64,000 nucleotides of DNA, from positions 60,571,858 through 60,635,857 of the forward strand of contig CP154954.1 in the NCBI GenBank assembly GCA_039621445.1, written 5' to 3'. Source of the stretch: Euglena gracilis. Its lineage: Eukaryota > Euglenida > Euglenophyceae > Euglenales. Shown here piece after piece: positions 30,226 to 43,200 of this stretch. Positions within the stretch are counted from its first letter, which is position 1, and each line of letters begins with the position of its first letter. The notes beneath the pieces were generated by a model. That model worked only from the letters and a program-made list of their open reading frames with translations, was not told where the DNA came from and ran no database searches. Both the position numbers and the translations under genes were made by a program.

Positions 30226-30870
30226 TTGGGGGGGGGGGCGGTGGTAATTTGCATTTTTTTGCATGATGAAAAATTTGTGAATCGTCGCATTTTGTTTTGC
30301 ATTTATTTGCGTATTTTGTTTCTCCGATTTTGTTCAGGTATTTGCATACGCAAATTGCTCCTCAATTTGGACAACTACAAGTTGCATACCGCACGTTTTT
30401 GGACCAATTTCACATGAGCAGTAGTTGCACAATGAAATATAAGTGGATGCAGAACCAACTATTTCACTTCACAAGATTGCATCATATTTTCCTTTGATGT
30501 TGCATTTTCAGAGCATGTGAAAGACTTTCCTCTGCAATGGGAAAGTGTAGAGCCTTGAGGAGAGCCCAAAGGAATTAACGCACATCTTGTGTTTTTTTTG
30601 CATTTTTTTGCATTGCACATTTTGAGTAGCCTTGTTGCCTGCCCCCCCCCCCTTGGTGGCCAGCACCTTTTCCCAGCCAGCACCTTCCAGCCGGTTGGGT
30701 GTACCTACAAAGGCTATTGGGACACAAAACTGAAGTCATTTTTAATGAATGTGACAATAGTGCATCCGCAATGGTGGGTATTACTGGCACAAGTGGTATA
30801 TTATTCTTTCACTTTCTATAATTGATATTTTTTTCCTCGTTGAATGAGGTGCTCTTGTCTCCTTTCACAG
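30226..30870. other. No gene supported
   Basis: A/T-rich sequence with TTTTTTTGCATTTTTTTGC words. Polypyrimidine at 30850-30870 leads into the candidate exon that follows. Confidence 0.35.
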
Positions 30871-31001
30871 GGATGCCGCGATAACCTGCTGTTAATGAGA
30901 CATTTCATGGCAGAGGAGGATTGTGACAGCAGACAGGCTGCTTTGGGTGGAGTTGTGCAGCTCGGACCCTGTCAGGAAAGGGAAAAAAGATGGAAAACTT
31001 T
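30871..31001 (+). CDS. Candidate exon, charged protein segment
   Basis: After a good acceptor (TCTCCTTTCACAG, AG at 30869-30870) the frame reads GCRDNLLLMRHFMAEEDC, DSRQAALGGVVQLGPC and QEREKRWKTF, then meets a possible donor (TTTTG^GTGCGC). The composition resembles a helical, charged domain. It could be an upstream exon of the gene at 34232-50440 but phases do not connect directly to the next recognised exon, so intervening exons would be needed. Family unknown. Confidence 0.35.
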
Positions 31002-31861
31002 TGGTGCGCGGGGGTGGTAGCCCCCCCCCCTCCACTCAAGCAATTGGAGGTTGGGGGGCGGGGGGGGGACCCGCCCATTGGGCTGGTCAGCTGACCAATT
31101 GGGTTTTATCATTTTACGATTATTTTCTTTGTTGAATGTTTCCCCCACCCACTTTTGGCCCGAAAATAGGAAAGTTGGACCTGGGTGATTATCACCCCCC
31201 CTTTCCTGAATTTTTGCAATTATTATGATCCTCAACGACATTTTTGCCATTTGAAACCTCTCAGTGTCCGAATCAGGGTTCAACATAAGGAGGAAGGTTT
31301 GGAGTAGAAAGTGACCTACTCATTGTTGATGGGAAGAACGATGAAAGCTTCAATTTATGATCCCACTATTTTGCCCCCCAAATCAGCCAAAAGTGCCAGA
31401 AAAGTGACAGCTTGGGCAAATCTTTTCAAAATGCACAAAATTTTCGGCGCAGGGCGGTGATCCTGCCAATTCCCCTTAAAGCGAGTGAAGGCTCCTCCGT
31501 TATCTAATCTACTTCCTTGTTCAAGTTTCATTGTCTGCGTTTTGTCCACACTTTCCGAAATCTTGAAAATTTATTTTTGCCATTTCCTCATGTTAAACCA
31601 CGGCAATTTTCCCACAAAATCTGGGTCCAAACCATGCACCGGAACCAGTTCCTGAACATAATTTTTATTGTTGTTTTTGCTTTTATTTTGTGTATTCTGA
31701 AACAAAAATAGCAAGAATATGATACTCCCTGGCCCAGTAGTGGCCCTGGAGTTCGGCTGCCCAACCAATATATCCCCCTGCCTTGTGAAAGAAATCAAGC
31801 ACGGGACAGTCATATTTTTTCCAAAGAGATTGGTACAGGCAGATGGATTGCCAATGACGTT
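31002..31861. other. No gene supported
   Basis: Intergenic or intronic DNA without exon-like GC-rich segments. Confidence 0.35.
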
Positions 31862-32070
31862 CCAGGAAGTATTTGTGTTGTGTTGTATTGTGTTGTGTTG
31901 TGTTGTGTTTGTATTGTATTGTATTGCATTGTATTGTATTGTGTTGGTATTGTGTTGTATTGTATTATTTTCTCTTACATTATTGTATTGTATTGTATTG
32001 TGCGCAATAGACTTGGGGGGGGGGTAGTGGGTTATCGGCCGACCACCCAATTGGTCGGCTGACAAGCCTA
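31862..32070. repeat. TTGTATTG/TTGTG pentanucleotide array plus palindrome-family end
   Basis: 31868-32002 consists of TATTG and TGTTG units. 32015-32070 has GGGGGGTAGTGGGTTATCGG, CGACCACCCAATTGGTCGG, part of the CTAGTCGGCC family. Confidence 0.85.
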
Positions 32071-32442
32071 GACGGTAGAATTAATGCACCTGCACATGTA
32101 AAAACAGGAATGAAAATGTCATGTGCAATAATTTTATGTGATAATGAAAGCAAGAGGTGATTTATTATGTATATAATATAGCAAAAATGAACATCTTGGG
32201 CACAATGAATGCGGAGGAAGGTTTAGAGCAGAACCCTCCCAGGCAAAGCCACTTTCCCACCCACCTTGGGGCCAGCACTCCCAGCATGCCTCTTGTTCTT
32301 GTGTCTGTACCCATTCTTCGTTTTACTGTTCCCGGGTTTCAACGAAATACAATTTTCCAAACAACCGTGGTTTAAGATCAACGGATTCACAAGCACAACC
32401 GAAACAGAACAAGCGGGCTGGCGGCGAGCCCAGCATCTCCCC

Positions 32443-32515
32443 TCAGATGGCGTGCACCATTCGGCCAGCGCTGGGCATGTCCATGTCGCTGTCGATCTCG
32501 GCCATGCCGAGCTCA
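32443..32515 (-). CDS. Candidate terminal exon of a minus-strand gene
   Basis: On the minus strand an acceptor (AACCCCTTTCAG) is followed by T-GAG-CTC-GGC-ATG and MAEIDSDMDMPSAGRMVHAI then TGA. Nearly all codons end in G or C, as in the certain exons of this window, and the product is acidic. No upstream exon was found, so the rest of the gene and its function are unknown. Confidence 0.35.
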
Positions 32516-32629
32516 CTGAAAGGGGTTGACGCCTGCCTCGAACAGGGTTTGGCAAGAACGGCTTTGGGATTTGATTCCTACCGTTGCCATGGAGGTTCGG
32601 CATGTCTGACGAAGACCCTCGGCCACCAG

Positions 32630-32835
32630 GGGGGGGGGGCATCCCATTTTGCCGGGCCGAGGGGGTCGGGCCCCCGTGGGGGGTCCGCCGGGACAGCCGG
32701 AAGTTCCCAACGGAAATTTCAGTGGTATGGTTCAGCATGCTGTGCCGAGGGGGTCGGCAGACCAAAGGGGGGCCCATTTTGCCGAGCTGAGGGGCTCCGA
32801 CCCCCAGGGAGGGGTACGCCGAACTTCCCATTCTG
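32630..32835. repeat. Tandem GCCGAGGGGGTCGG repeat
   Basis: CATTTTGCCG-GCCGAGGGG-TCGGGCCCCC and similar units recur near 32645, 32740 and 32775. Open frames on both strands here are due to the repeat. Confidence 0.6.
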
Positions 32836-34231
32836 CTGTTGGTCCCGTCAATCCCTGATGCGGATCCAGTGAGGAAGGAACTGATGAGTGCTCGCAGGTC
32901 ATGTTGCGCTCTTGCATGCTGGTGGAGCATCTTTTTGTGAACCACAGTAAATCTCAAATCAAACACATTGTCATTTGAATCCACTTTCTGCCCACCTGCC
33001 CCGCCATTTGCCCCGGATGAAAGCCTGGAGCTTTTTTTGGGTCTGTTGCTGAATGGGAAACGTTCAGCCGGCCACCATATTTTGCTCTCTGTTGAGCTCT
33101 TAGTTGAAAGAATTTTGTCACTGGCAAAGCAGTGTATATCTATCCCCCCAGCCCTCTGGCAACCTGTTTCCCCACCAAAATCTGGCCAAAGGAGACAGAC
33201 AGTGGGGTGGGCAGGGCCAATTGTGGGGGTGCCACTTCCAAAATAGCAGTTTGGGGCTCTGGCTTTTTTCGGCTAAACGTTTCTTTGAAACCTCTCCGTT
33301 TTTTTTCTTCTTCGAAAAAGGCATTAGGATTGTTGGCTGATTTCATTATGATTGTTGATTGATTTTTTTTTCCGGTTCTCTCCTTTAAATTGCAGCACCT
33401 TTGGGGTGTTGGAGTGGGCGGTGGCAAACAACAGGAGAATAATTTGGGCTTGCGGGATGTGGACATTTTCAAAAATCCATGATCAATAAAGGCTTTTGAC
33501 AGAACCGGGGTCATATTTAGTGTCAGGTTTTGTTCTTCGGTGCAGAACTCCTCCCCCTTGAACGTTTGAGCTCTTCCTGGTGCCTCCCCCCTTGGTGTCC
33601 GAAGTTGTGTTAGCCGAACCATTTTTTTCCCACCATTACACCCAATCCGCAGTTTCTGGAGAGAATTTCAGAAAAATCACTTCACACTTTTTTGGAGTTG
33701 GTTATCCCAGATGGGATTCCCCTCAAGAAACGTCTTCAGTGCAAACTTTAGGGGGTTAACCACGTATGTGGTCTTCAGTTAAGACCAAGAACCCGACATT
33801 TCCTGTCCGTCAGGGGCCAGCTAATTTGCCCATCGGGGTCCCAAAACACATGGGCATTGGACTGCAATAATTCATATGAGATCAAAATAATTATGAACCC
33901 CTCCCCCGGAGGCGGTAGTCTAATCATGTGCATGCAATTGTTAATCAAATGTGCTCTTGTGCATGTTGAAAATCACTGTGGGGTTTCCATCAGGTGCAGG
34001 TCTGCACTCTAAGGGAGATATCTTCTTTTGCAAGGGGTGCTGGCAACTGCTTTGGCACTTTGTTTTTAAATCCCGAGGTGCGGCTTCAATTGGGGGGGGA
34101 TGCAACTTTTGGACGTAGGGGCTTCTGTTCGGGGCAGGGGAGTATGCTTCGAGGTTTGTGGCATTTTCTTTAAGTGACCTGTTGACCACAACGTCGTCAC
34201 GCTGCTTGCAATTGTTTTCATGTCTCAACAG

Positions 34232-37200
34232 CAAACTTGAAAAGCTCTACCGTGAACAAGGGGAGCAGGATGCGTCTGGGCAGTCAAGGGCATTTGAGGC
34301 GATGAAGGTCCCGTCCGACCCCACATTTCAGGTTTGTTTTGAATGTTTAGTCAATCTCAGTCCCGCCATCCATTATGGGGCTGGGCTTGAACGCCTCAAA
34401 ACAGAGATGGGGGGGGGGTCAGAACCTACGTCAAAACAGATGAGGACCTTTCAGTTCAGAAGCCGTCGAGGGTGAAGTCTGTGAAAATTTGTTGACAGAC
34501 CCCTTTCAATAGGTCCTTCATATTTCGTCCAAAGTCTGAGAAAACCATCTGCGATCTTGTAAACTGTTTCAGAAAAAAGAATTTTTGAATTTGACTCTTT
34601 TGGAAGAGTATTCAAGCGTAAAGGATACAAAAAAAATGCAAAAATGTGAAACATATCTGATGTATTAAGAAATCACCAAAATAATCAAAAAATTGAGAAA
34701 GGTATTCAAAATAATTGGCAAATATTGAAATTTGAGGGAAAGTCGTTTTTCCCAATCTCCGCAATCTGGACGCTGGTTCAGGAGGCGGCTGGACTCCCCT
34801 CCCAACATCCAAGGGGTGCACCCCCCCCCCCGACCAAAAGACATAGATGTCTGGCCTAAATTTAGACTAATATGGCCCAGAACCCAAATTCAAGCCCGAT
34901 TTCGTCCTAACTCTTAACTTCGACATGGCCCTAATCCTGTTCTGACTCCATATACACAATGGAATTCACCAAAAAATGCCTCTGAAGCCCATTGGGGAAC
35001 TTTTTAAAAAAATGGACCTCTCCCTAAATGGAAAAATGTTGCTTTAAGACATTTTATGAACATGAAGAAATTCAAACTGTCAAAAAAATTAACAAAAAAG
35101 AAATTTGTAAAATGCCCAAAAAATTCTCCATCTGAACAACCCACACCTGCAGACAAAGAACATTGGAAACTGATTTCCTTGGGCAATTAAATTGGCACAG
35201 GTTTTGCATATAGCATATGGGCCGAAAAAAATGGGGAATTTTCATATCCTGTTTGATTTGAGCAAAAGCGAAGGAATGCATCATTAAAAGATGAGGGAAT
35301 CCTAACCTTAACCATCACCCCATCCCTGACCAATAACCTAAGCCCTGTTCCTCGCTTAGGCCTTCCAAAACATTTGTCCAGGACTTCTGCGTCGGGTCAG
35401 GCAAATTACAGGGGAACTTGCTTTGGACCCTCTTTGTTAAAAGCTGGGGGGGGTCCGAGTCCTCGGGTCGTTCATTTACTGGACCCGCAGTTTAGTGCTG
35501 CCTTTTTATGTCCGCGCAGCATCGCTCCCAGCCGCACCACCCCGCTGATGTGGCCGCGCCGTCGGACATGCTGGCCCTACTGCGCTCCAAGATGAAGAAG
35601 CTGCTGCAGGAGGAGGAGGTGGCAGAGCAGCGACGCCAGGCTGCAGTGGAGTGCATTCTTCAGGTCCGAGTGGGGTGCAAATTGCAAATCTTAGGCGGCG
35701 CATCTCGCACTGAAGCTTCTTTTGGTCGATTTGCGCATTTTTGAAACCGACAAAAAACCGTTTTGAGCGCTGTTGTTGCAAGGGGTGAGAGCGAGAGGCA
35801 GCATTGGACATAACTTTTTGGCATTGGCTCTCCCAGGATTTATGTGTTTTTTTGCTGTTTTTTTTTGTGGTCGGAATGACACGGAAACCCCCGGACCTAT
35901 CCCAGAAAAAAAACACCGACAAAAGCACCAAAATCAAGGTGCTCCCCCCATTTTGTCCGATGCGGCTCTCCTCACTGGTTATCGGCGGCCCTGCCTGGCT
36001 CCATCCAGGGTTTTGATGCACTTTTTTTTGTTTTTGCCGGCCTCGGGCTTGTGTTTTTGGACGTTTGCCAGAGCACTGTGAACAAGGGTTAGGGTGGGTC
36101 CAATCGTGTCGCTGGACAGGGACGCAGGAAGGAGGGCGTGCCTGGGGATTTTGTGAATGACTGTGCAGGGTGAAGGAAAGTGGTCCAAAGGTCGCGAGTC
36201 CCCACCGAAATTGCAGCGGGGATGTGCCCGGCCAAATTGTGTTGTGACGATACGAGCGGATCACCCAAATTTCACTGGAATGATTTATGGCAGCCATGGT
36301 TTGAACAAAGAAAGAATGTCGATGCGCGGCATTTCGCACATCGACCATCCTAAGGTTCCCTCGAAGAACGGCCATAAATGCCCCAGAATTCACGATGCTA
36401 AATATGGTGCGACAAACACCGGGACAGAAGATCACTGCCTTGAGCTTTCCTAAACAACAGTGACCCGAAGGGCTCGTAAGCCAATGGCAAGAGCGGCTGG
36501 GGGTTTCGAGGTCCCCACTGGCGCCGTTGCATGTGTGTCGCGACATGCTAGTGGTGGGCCGTGTACTAGAGGTCTACGGTCTCCACATGAACCTGAGCCT
36601 GTCACTGTTATTTTTGGAGAAAGGTGTCCAGCAATCACGGGGTTATATGTCATCAATGTCTCCCGTGCAACTTCCAAACCAATGACACAAAAATTTCTCC
36701 TGTCATATATTGTGTGCTACTATATATTTCTCCCAAAACCAGAATTTCACCACGCAATAATTTCAAAAGTTTTGTGCCAACGATGATCAGTGTGCGCAAG
36801 TGCGCGCACCAAGTGTTTAAGACGAAGAGCGCTCCACAATACGGAGGCAAAACAAAGGTGCATTTTCCAAATGGTGCATTTTCTTTGTCGCACGTTGCAA
36901 AAGGTACCCATTCAAACTATTTTTCTCAACCTTTACTTCTGGAGCCAAGAAACGGCAGGTGTTGTGTTTCATGTTGTAATATAAAAAATGTGGAGTATAT
37001 TTCCCAAATTTCAAGTGGTTGGTGTTCACATCATGCGCACATCAACCATGCATATATTTCCACACTCAAACCAGTAAGTGGTTGGTGTGCGCATTTTCGC
37101 ATTTCAACCATTTGTGTATTTGTATGGTTGGTGTGCGCATTTGCTCACATCAACCATCTACAAATACACAAGTGGTTGGCATGCGCAAATGCGACTCCAA

Positions 37201-40200
37201 CCACTTACACAAATACACATGTGGTTGGTGTGCGCAAATGTGCACAGCTGCATAAATTTGTGCCACACGAGTGTTCAATTGATAGACACACATTTCGGTC
37301 CGTCGACGGCTGCAGAGTTCTGGAAAGTTTTTTTTTTTACCACAATCATCGTTTAATTTGACTCCACATCACATTGTACAAATTGTGAAAAGTGGCTGAC
37401 TTTCCACGATTTGTATCCCCCTTCATACAGGTGTGCATCACCCGGCAGTTACAGCCAGCCACAGACACACCAAAACCCATGTTCGACAGCCAGGGTGTAC
37501 AACCCACCTGTTTGACAGACGACACCATGAATCTGTCGCTCCAGACGTATCAGACAGCTCGTTAGGATGGTAGCTTGAAACCTTAGTGTTTCCAAACATG
37601 TCTTGTGAGGTGTGAATCTGATATATTGCAATTTCACCAGCTGCAGTCGGCAGTTCAAGGATTTTTTTGATAACTGTCATTTCGCGCAATTGTGCATATT
37701 GACTAAGATAAAAAACGCGTGCGAGATGTGCCACGTAAGCAAATAATTCAGCCCATTCATAGATCTTTTGCAACAGAAGATGAATGCTGAGTCTAGTTTA
37801 CCCTGAAACCACCACAACACTGGCCTCCCCCTTAATACGTTGCTCCACCAAGACTATTCCAGTACCTGGTCCGCCTGGATTGTGGTTCTTGCATTGCCTG
37901 AATCTGCTCTCCTTCTTTCAGAGCAAAGGCCCTCTTGTGGAACATAAAAAAGGTATGGGGTGTGATTCTGCAGGGCAATTTTTTTTGGAGCGCAGTTTGG
38001 AGAAGTGGGGTTTTCTAAGGTGCTGTCCGCGTGCCTCCATTGTATTTTTCATCCTTTGCCACATCCCCAAACATCCTTATTCCATTGCTATTTGAAGGCT
38101 GCAGCACAGAATGGGAATTTGCACGATTCCTTGTTCCTAAATATTTATGAAATAAGAATATTGTGGGCATGACCCGTACACAGGCCATAAATGGGTTAAC
38201 CTTGTTTACGCCTTTTTTTCAGGCTATCGCCTACAATTTTTCTGTGACTGTGAATAGAAAGGCCCAGTGCCTGCCCTGTAACCCCCCCCCAAATAACATT
38301 CCCCCGGGAATATTTTTTGGTGGGCCGAAGTCCACCCTCAGGGGGCAGTTATTATTTGGCATTTTTTTTTTGCGATTTTTGGGTGTAAATTGTTGACTGC
38401 AAAATGCATTGTATCTATGTTGAACGCCATCAAAATCCATAGTGGGTGGAATTTTTGTTTCAAAAAGGAGCATTTTGTAATTTCCCTTCTGTTTTCAATC
38501 CGAGCCTGGCAGAATTCATGTAAAATTTGCACAAAAGGATGGTTCCAGCTCCCAGGAAAACTCAGTTTTTCCTATGGCGGTCCGTGAAGAATGGGAGGGA
38601 TATTATTTGGGCGGCTGAAGTTGGGTCCCGGGGGGAATATCATTTGGGAGGGAAATATTATTGGGGATATATCATTTGGGAGAGGGTTATTTTGTTGACA
38701 TGCTCCACGCAACGGATTTGGTAGATTTCAGTGTGAGTGACTTTGTATTGAGAGAAGGTTAAGCACAAATCAAACTATTTGCTGCTGCATAGACAACTCT
38801 TGCATCATTCTTTCAAGAAAAATGAATAAATGAAAACATAAAAAGCAAGAGTTGAACGCTTTTATTTGTCCCCCTTGGCACCTGACTTCAGACAAACTTC
38901 ATCATCCCTCATTTCCTCATTGGCTTCCATTGAAAAAAATGCGGTTTCCCTATGATTTAGAGCCACATTTTGTGCAAGTTTTACACATATTCCAGCACAT
39001 TCCAATCAAAAACTGAGGGGAAAATTAGCCAATTGCATGTTTTTGAGACAAAATTTTTATCTACTATAAATTTTCATGACATTTAACTTCGATACCATGT
39101 GATTCGGAGTCAAAAATTTGCCCGAAAAATTCTTTTGCTGAACATCCCCCCCAAAAAATACTATTCTCCCCCTTTGGGGGGTTACTGATTACTTGTCATT
39201 TAAAAGAAATCTGGCAAATTTTAATGAAACGCTCAAAACATGTACCAGGTAAATCCTGTAACTGTAACTGTAACATGTAACAGGTACTCCAAACTGTATG
39301 CCAATTTCACGATTATCAGGGCAATGTCCAGCCCCCCCAAAAAACGCCCTGATAATCGTGAATAGGCTATTCATGATTAAAAGGGCGTTATTTTGGGGGC
39401 TGATAACTGTGAGTAGGTTAATCACGATTATCAGGGCATGAAGTTCTGAATAGCACTGAAAAAAATTGTATGGTACGCCCTGGGGCAAGGGGGTTCGGAG
39501 GGGGGAATTAGTCCAGTATTTATTTAAGTATTTGATGAGTTCATTTTCATTTATTTATTTGTCAATTCAATTACTTTTTAATATATTCTGGGAAGTGGGA
39601 AGTTTCATATCAGGAGGATGTGCGTCACGCGCATGGCTGAACCCAGGCCGGCCGGGCAGTCCAAGCCTAACCCAATGCCTTCAGTGATCCCAGGGTGGCC
39701 GTGTCCAACCTGGTGAGAAGTTGAATATCATCCGGGGGTATTAAACTCCCATTTGCCAAAATTATATGTTTAGTATTTAATTGTTATTACTTTTGGATTC
39801 CCACTCCTTCCGGCCCCGTGCCCGCCCCTGCTGGCTTTTCATCAGAGTCTCCAGAGCGACCACACAGTAGGTCAGGGGCAGCACGAAGGTCGAGCCTTGT
39901 GGCGGAGGTTGTTCCGTTGTCCCTGTGATTGGTAGGTTTGAAACCAGGGTTTGACATGAGCAGGTCTCCCCTCCCTTCTTTAGGTGGGTGCTCTGCCGTA
40001 GTCTCTGAATTACCCCCTCTCCACACGTGCCGGGTAGGTGTCTGGACCAAATGGGCCCCAACGAGGGAATTTTTTTCTCTGGTTTTTTCAGCCGGATAGT
40101 TTTTTTTTTGCATTTTTGATTAATTCTTTCCCAAATGGTAGCCAAAATCTGTCCAATCTTTTGGTTTTTACAGCCCTGGGGCTGAACAGTGCCAGGCCAT

Positions 40201-43200
40201 AAATTGGTACATTTCTCCATGTCGCTGGTATGGTGGGGGGGGCTGGAGTGCGCAGGTCTGACTATCACCACCTGCTTATTGCCCTTTATCGAACCCCTGG
40301 GGGGGGGCGGGCCTGCTAAATTTATGGTGGATTGTCACCCCTGGGGGGGGGTTGAAGTCTTCCGGCAGCCGCAGTAATGAGCGGTCCTCGTTCTTTAATG
40401 CCAGCCTCAGAAGCAGCCTGCCAGGCGCAACAGCAATGCTGTGCTTGGGGTGTGCAGAAGCTCAGTTATCAGCTTCATAGTCAGCTCACAGTTCACAGTT
40501 CACAGCTCACAGTTCGTTTCGCCCGAGAAGCAAGTCATGATGGCTGGGACTAGGTCCTCCAAGGTCCCCAGTAAATGGCTCGTCATCATTTGTTCGCATT
40601 TCCTCATTTCCTCGGTGCCGAGGAATACACTTCGGGGACATTGCGGCTCCGCGGTCTTGTAGGATGCCGCGCCGCTGCAGAAGCGGCCCAGCACCTGTCC
40701 CCTGAAGGGCTCGCAGGGGTCGCTGTCCCGACTGTGCTTCCCGACGCACGCGGCGTTGCCGGGCCCCCGCGGAGACATCGAAGCCGCGGACCCTTTTGGC
40801 CAGCATAGTTACCCCAACCGGCTTGCTGACGCTCGCGATCCAGCAATGCCAAGGTGGTGCCTCTGGGAACACCGAAGGCGTCAAAAAAACCACCCGGGGG
40901 CATCCCCTGGAGAAAATTTGTTCGCCCACTTCTTTGGACAGGTTTTCCCAGGTTTTCTTTTTGACCACCACCAGATTGCCAAGGCCTATTTGATGTTTTT
41001 GATGTCATGGTTGATCCAAATGCAGAACAGTGACTAGAATGAAGTATTTGGTCTGCAATAATTATTCTGCAGTTTGTCTCACTTCGCCAATTCATTCTCA
41101 AAGTCACTCAAAAATGCGTTGGCAACGTGCAGTGGTCGGCAGAGAAGCATGGCAAAGCCTGCCATCCGCCCCTTTTCCGTTTCCTTTCCTTGCGACTTTT
41201 TTTTGCATGGCTCTCAACCGGTGGCCTCTTTTTTCTTGGTTTCGGAAAGCGTTCTCCCCTTTCCCTCACATCCATGCTCCATGCTGGACCTGAAGCACAG
41301 CCTGGTGGGTAGGATGGTTGGGGAGCACTGTGCTGAAAACAACGTCATTTCCTCTGCCAGTGAAGCCGAGGAGCCTCGCTTGCCAGATGAGGTGCCTTCC
41401 TCAGGGCTTGCCAAATCAACCAACACCCAACCATGCAGATGACACATGACACATACAGGCCTATGTGTTCTACGCCCACCCCCGGGAAATTGTCCTCCTC
41501 AGGATAATAAGTATATATTGCTATTTTATTATTCAATTATCTAAATGCTTTTTTCCCCCAAGGCGTCTAAACTTCTTTTTTTTTTGCATTTTGCAGCTTT
41601 TGCACAATGGACGCTCCCATATTTTCAGCAGCAATTTCAACCATTTTTGCGATTTTCGCAGCATTTCTGTTTTTTTTTGCTTGCACGCCATTGGGGGTAA
41701 TTATTTGGGCAGCCGAAGAGGGTCATCCAGGGGATGGTTATTTGGGGTGATTACCAAACAGTTACAGGTCTTGTTAAAAGTGTGCAGCACACTTCTAGTC
41801 ACCTCTGTTGGTATTTGTGCCGCCAACTTCCGGACTACTGCTTTTTTTGACCTGCAGGTTTCTCTGGCGGAGTTTGAGAGATGGCACAAATTGGACCCTG
41901 ATTTGACCCTCTCACCTCCCGACCATTTTACTTTCTAACCCCTCCCCCAAACCACTGCAAAAATTTTCTTCTCAAATCCTTCGATTCAAAAGTGGACAGA
42001 TTAAGAAACTCAGGATGGGGGTTTGAAAGTTCCCCTTCGGTGGCCCGCCAAGCCGAAAACATTGCGAGACAGGAAGTACCAATCCTGCCACAGGAAACTG
42101 TCCCAAATTATCTGCACAAGGTCAGCAGCGAGTGCGGAGACAGGAACCAGTCTTTGCGGTCAGATCACCACATAGGACACAGGGTATTCTGGTAAGAGGA
42201 AAATAAGAAAAAATTTTGGACCCAGTCGACCCGAAAATCTGAAAATGCGAGTGAGTGATATTTCTGATGGCACTCAAGAAAAAAATTAACCTCCGAAAAT
42301 TGCGCTCATCTTAAATTAAAAGAAAGAGCCAAAATTCTCAAACTGTTGCTTTTGGATTAATTTTTTTGGCTTCAAATTTTTTTCCTAAAAGTTGCTATTT
42401 GTGTGCCCAGCCGCCCCGGGTTCGATATAAGGATATAAGGATGGCGCACGGGGTATGGGTGGGAGGGACCCAGACCACGCCACTGTTTAGGTGAGGGGGT
42501 GTCCCCCCCCCCCTACTGGACCAGGGGGTCCGACCCTCCACATGCTCTTATATCGAAGGTTGCCTCCACCCCCAATAATAACCCCCTGGACCCCCAATTT
42601 TGTGTCCAAATAATAAGCTGATGCCGAAGCACACAATTTTTCATGATTGAATTAAAAAATCCTCCTCATTCGATATCCTGTTCTCCTCCCTCTGCTTTCT
42701 TCACTTCTTTATTAAAAGAGGCTGTTGAATTTGGGTCGGGATCCGGAGCAGGCTTGTGCTTAGTCGGGTGCTTACCCCACGGGGGGGGGGGGGGTGCTAG
42801 GGGTAGGCACCCCATAGCACCCGATCCGACCCCCCCCCCAGGGGGGGGTAGGGTTTTGGGGGGTGCCTGCCCCTAGCAGCCCGGAAAAGGCCATTTTCAA
42901 TGAAAATTTTCTGGGTCCCCCGGACCCCCCCCCCGGGGGTGTGCCTGCTAGGGGCAGGCACCCTATAGCACCCACCCCCCTCCCCCCCCAGTCGGTAAGC
43001 ACAAGCATGATCCGGAGCGAAAACCGGCACCGGTGAATTTGTGGCCACGTGCGTTACCGCTCTATTTCCTATTGGGTGGTCCTCGCTGGGCCTCTGCCAT
43101 TTGGCACGCCCTGGCTCCACTGCACCTACTCTCCGCTGCGGCTCGACAGCCGCGGCTCCCTTCCACAGAAGGTTTGTGTGAAAGTCAGTCCCTGTCCTCA

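Noticed and set aside
32223-32984. 253-codon minus-strand open frame
   Set aside because: Pro/Gly/Arg-rich reading of tandem repeats and poly-G; a different minus-strand frame (32443-32515) has the exon-like codon bias instead.
35506-36546. 346-codon minus-strand open frame
   Set aside because: It overlaps the well-supported plus-strand exon 35520-35663 as its antisense shadow, and shows no motif.
36180-36620. Possible structured RNA gene (GC-rich, GGGGGTTTCGAGGTCCCC)
   Set aside because: No recognisable rRNA, snRNA or tRNA signature; too little to support a call.
38230-38275. Exon after TTTTTTTCAG (AIAYNFSVTVNRK)
   Set aside because: The phase-compatible frame from the previous candidate exon hits a stop after 11 codons, and no donor is evident.
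41849-41938. Exon VSLAEFERWHKLDPDLTLSP after CTGCAG, ending at a stop
   Set aside because: Acceptor is plausible, but no clear phase link to neighbours and it would end the gene early; not included in the exon set.
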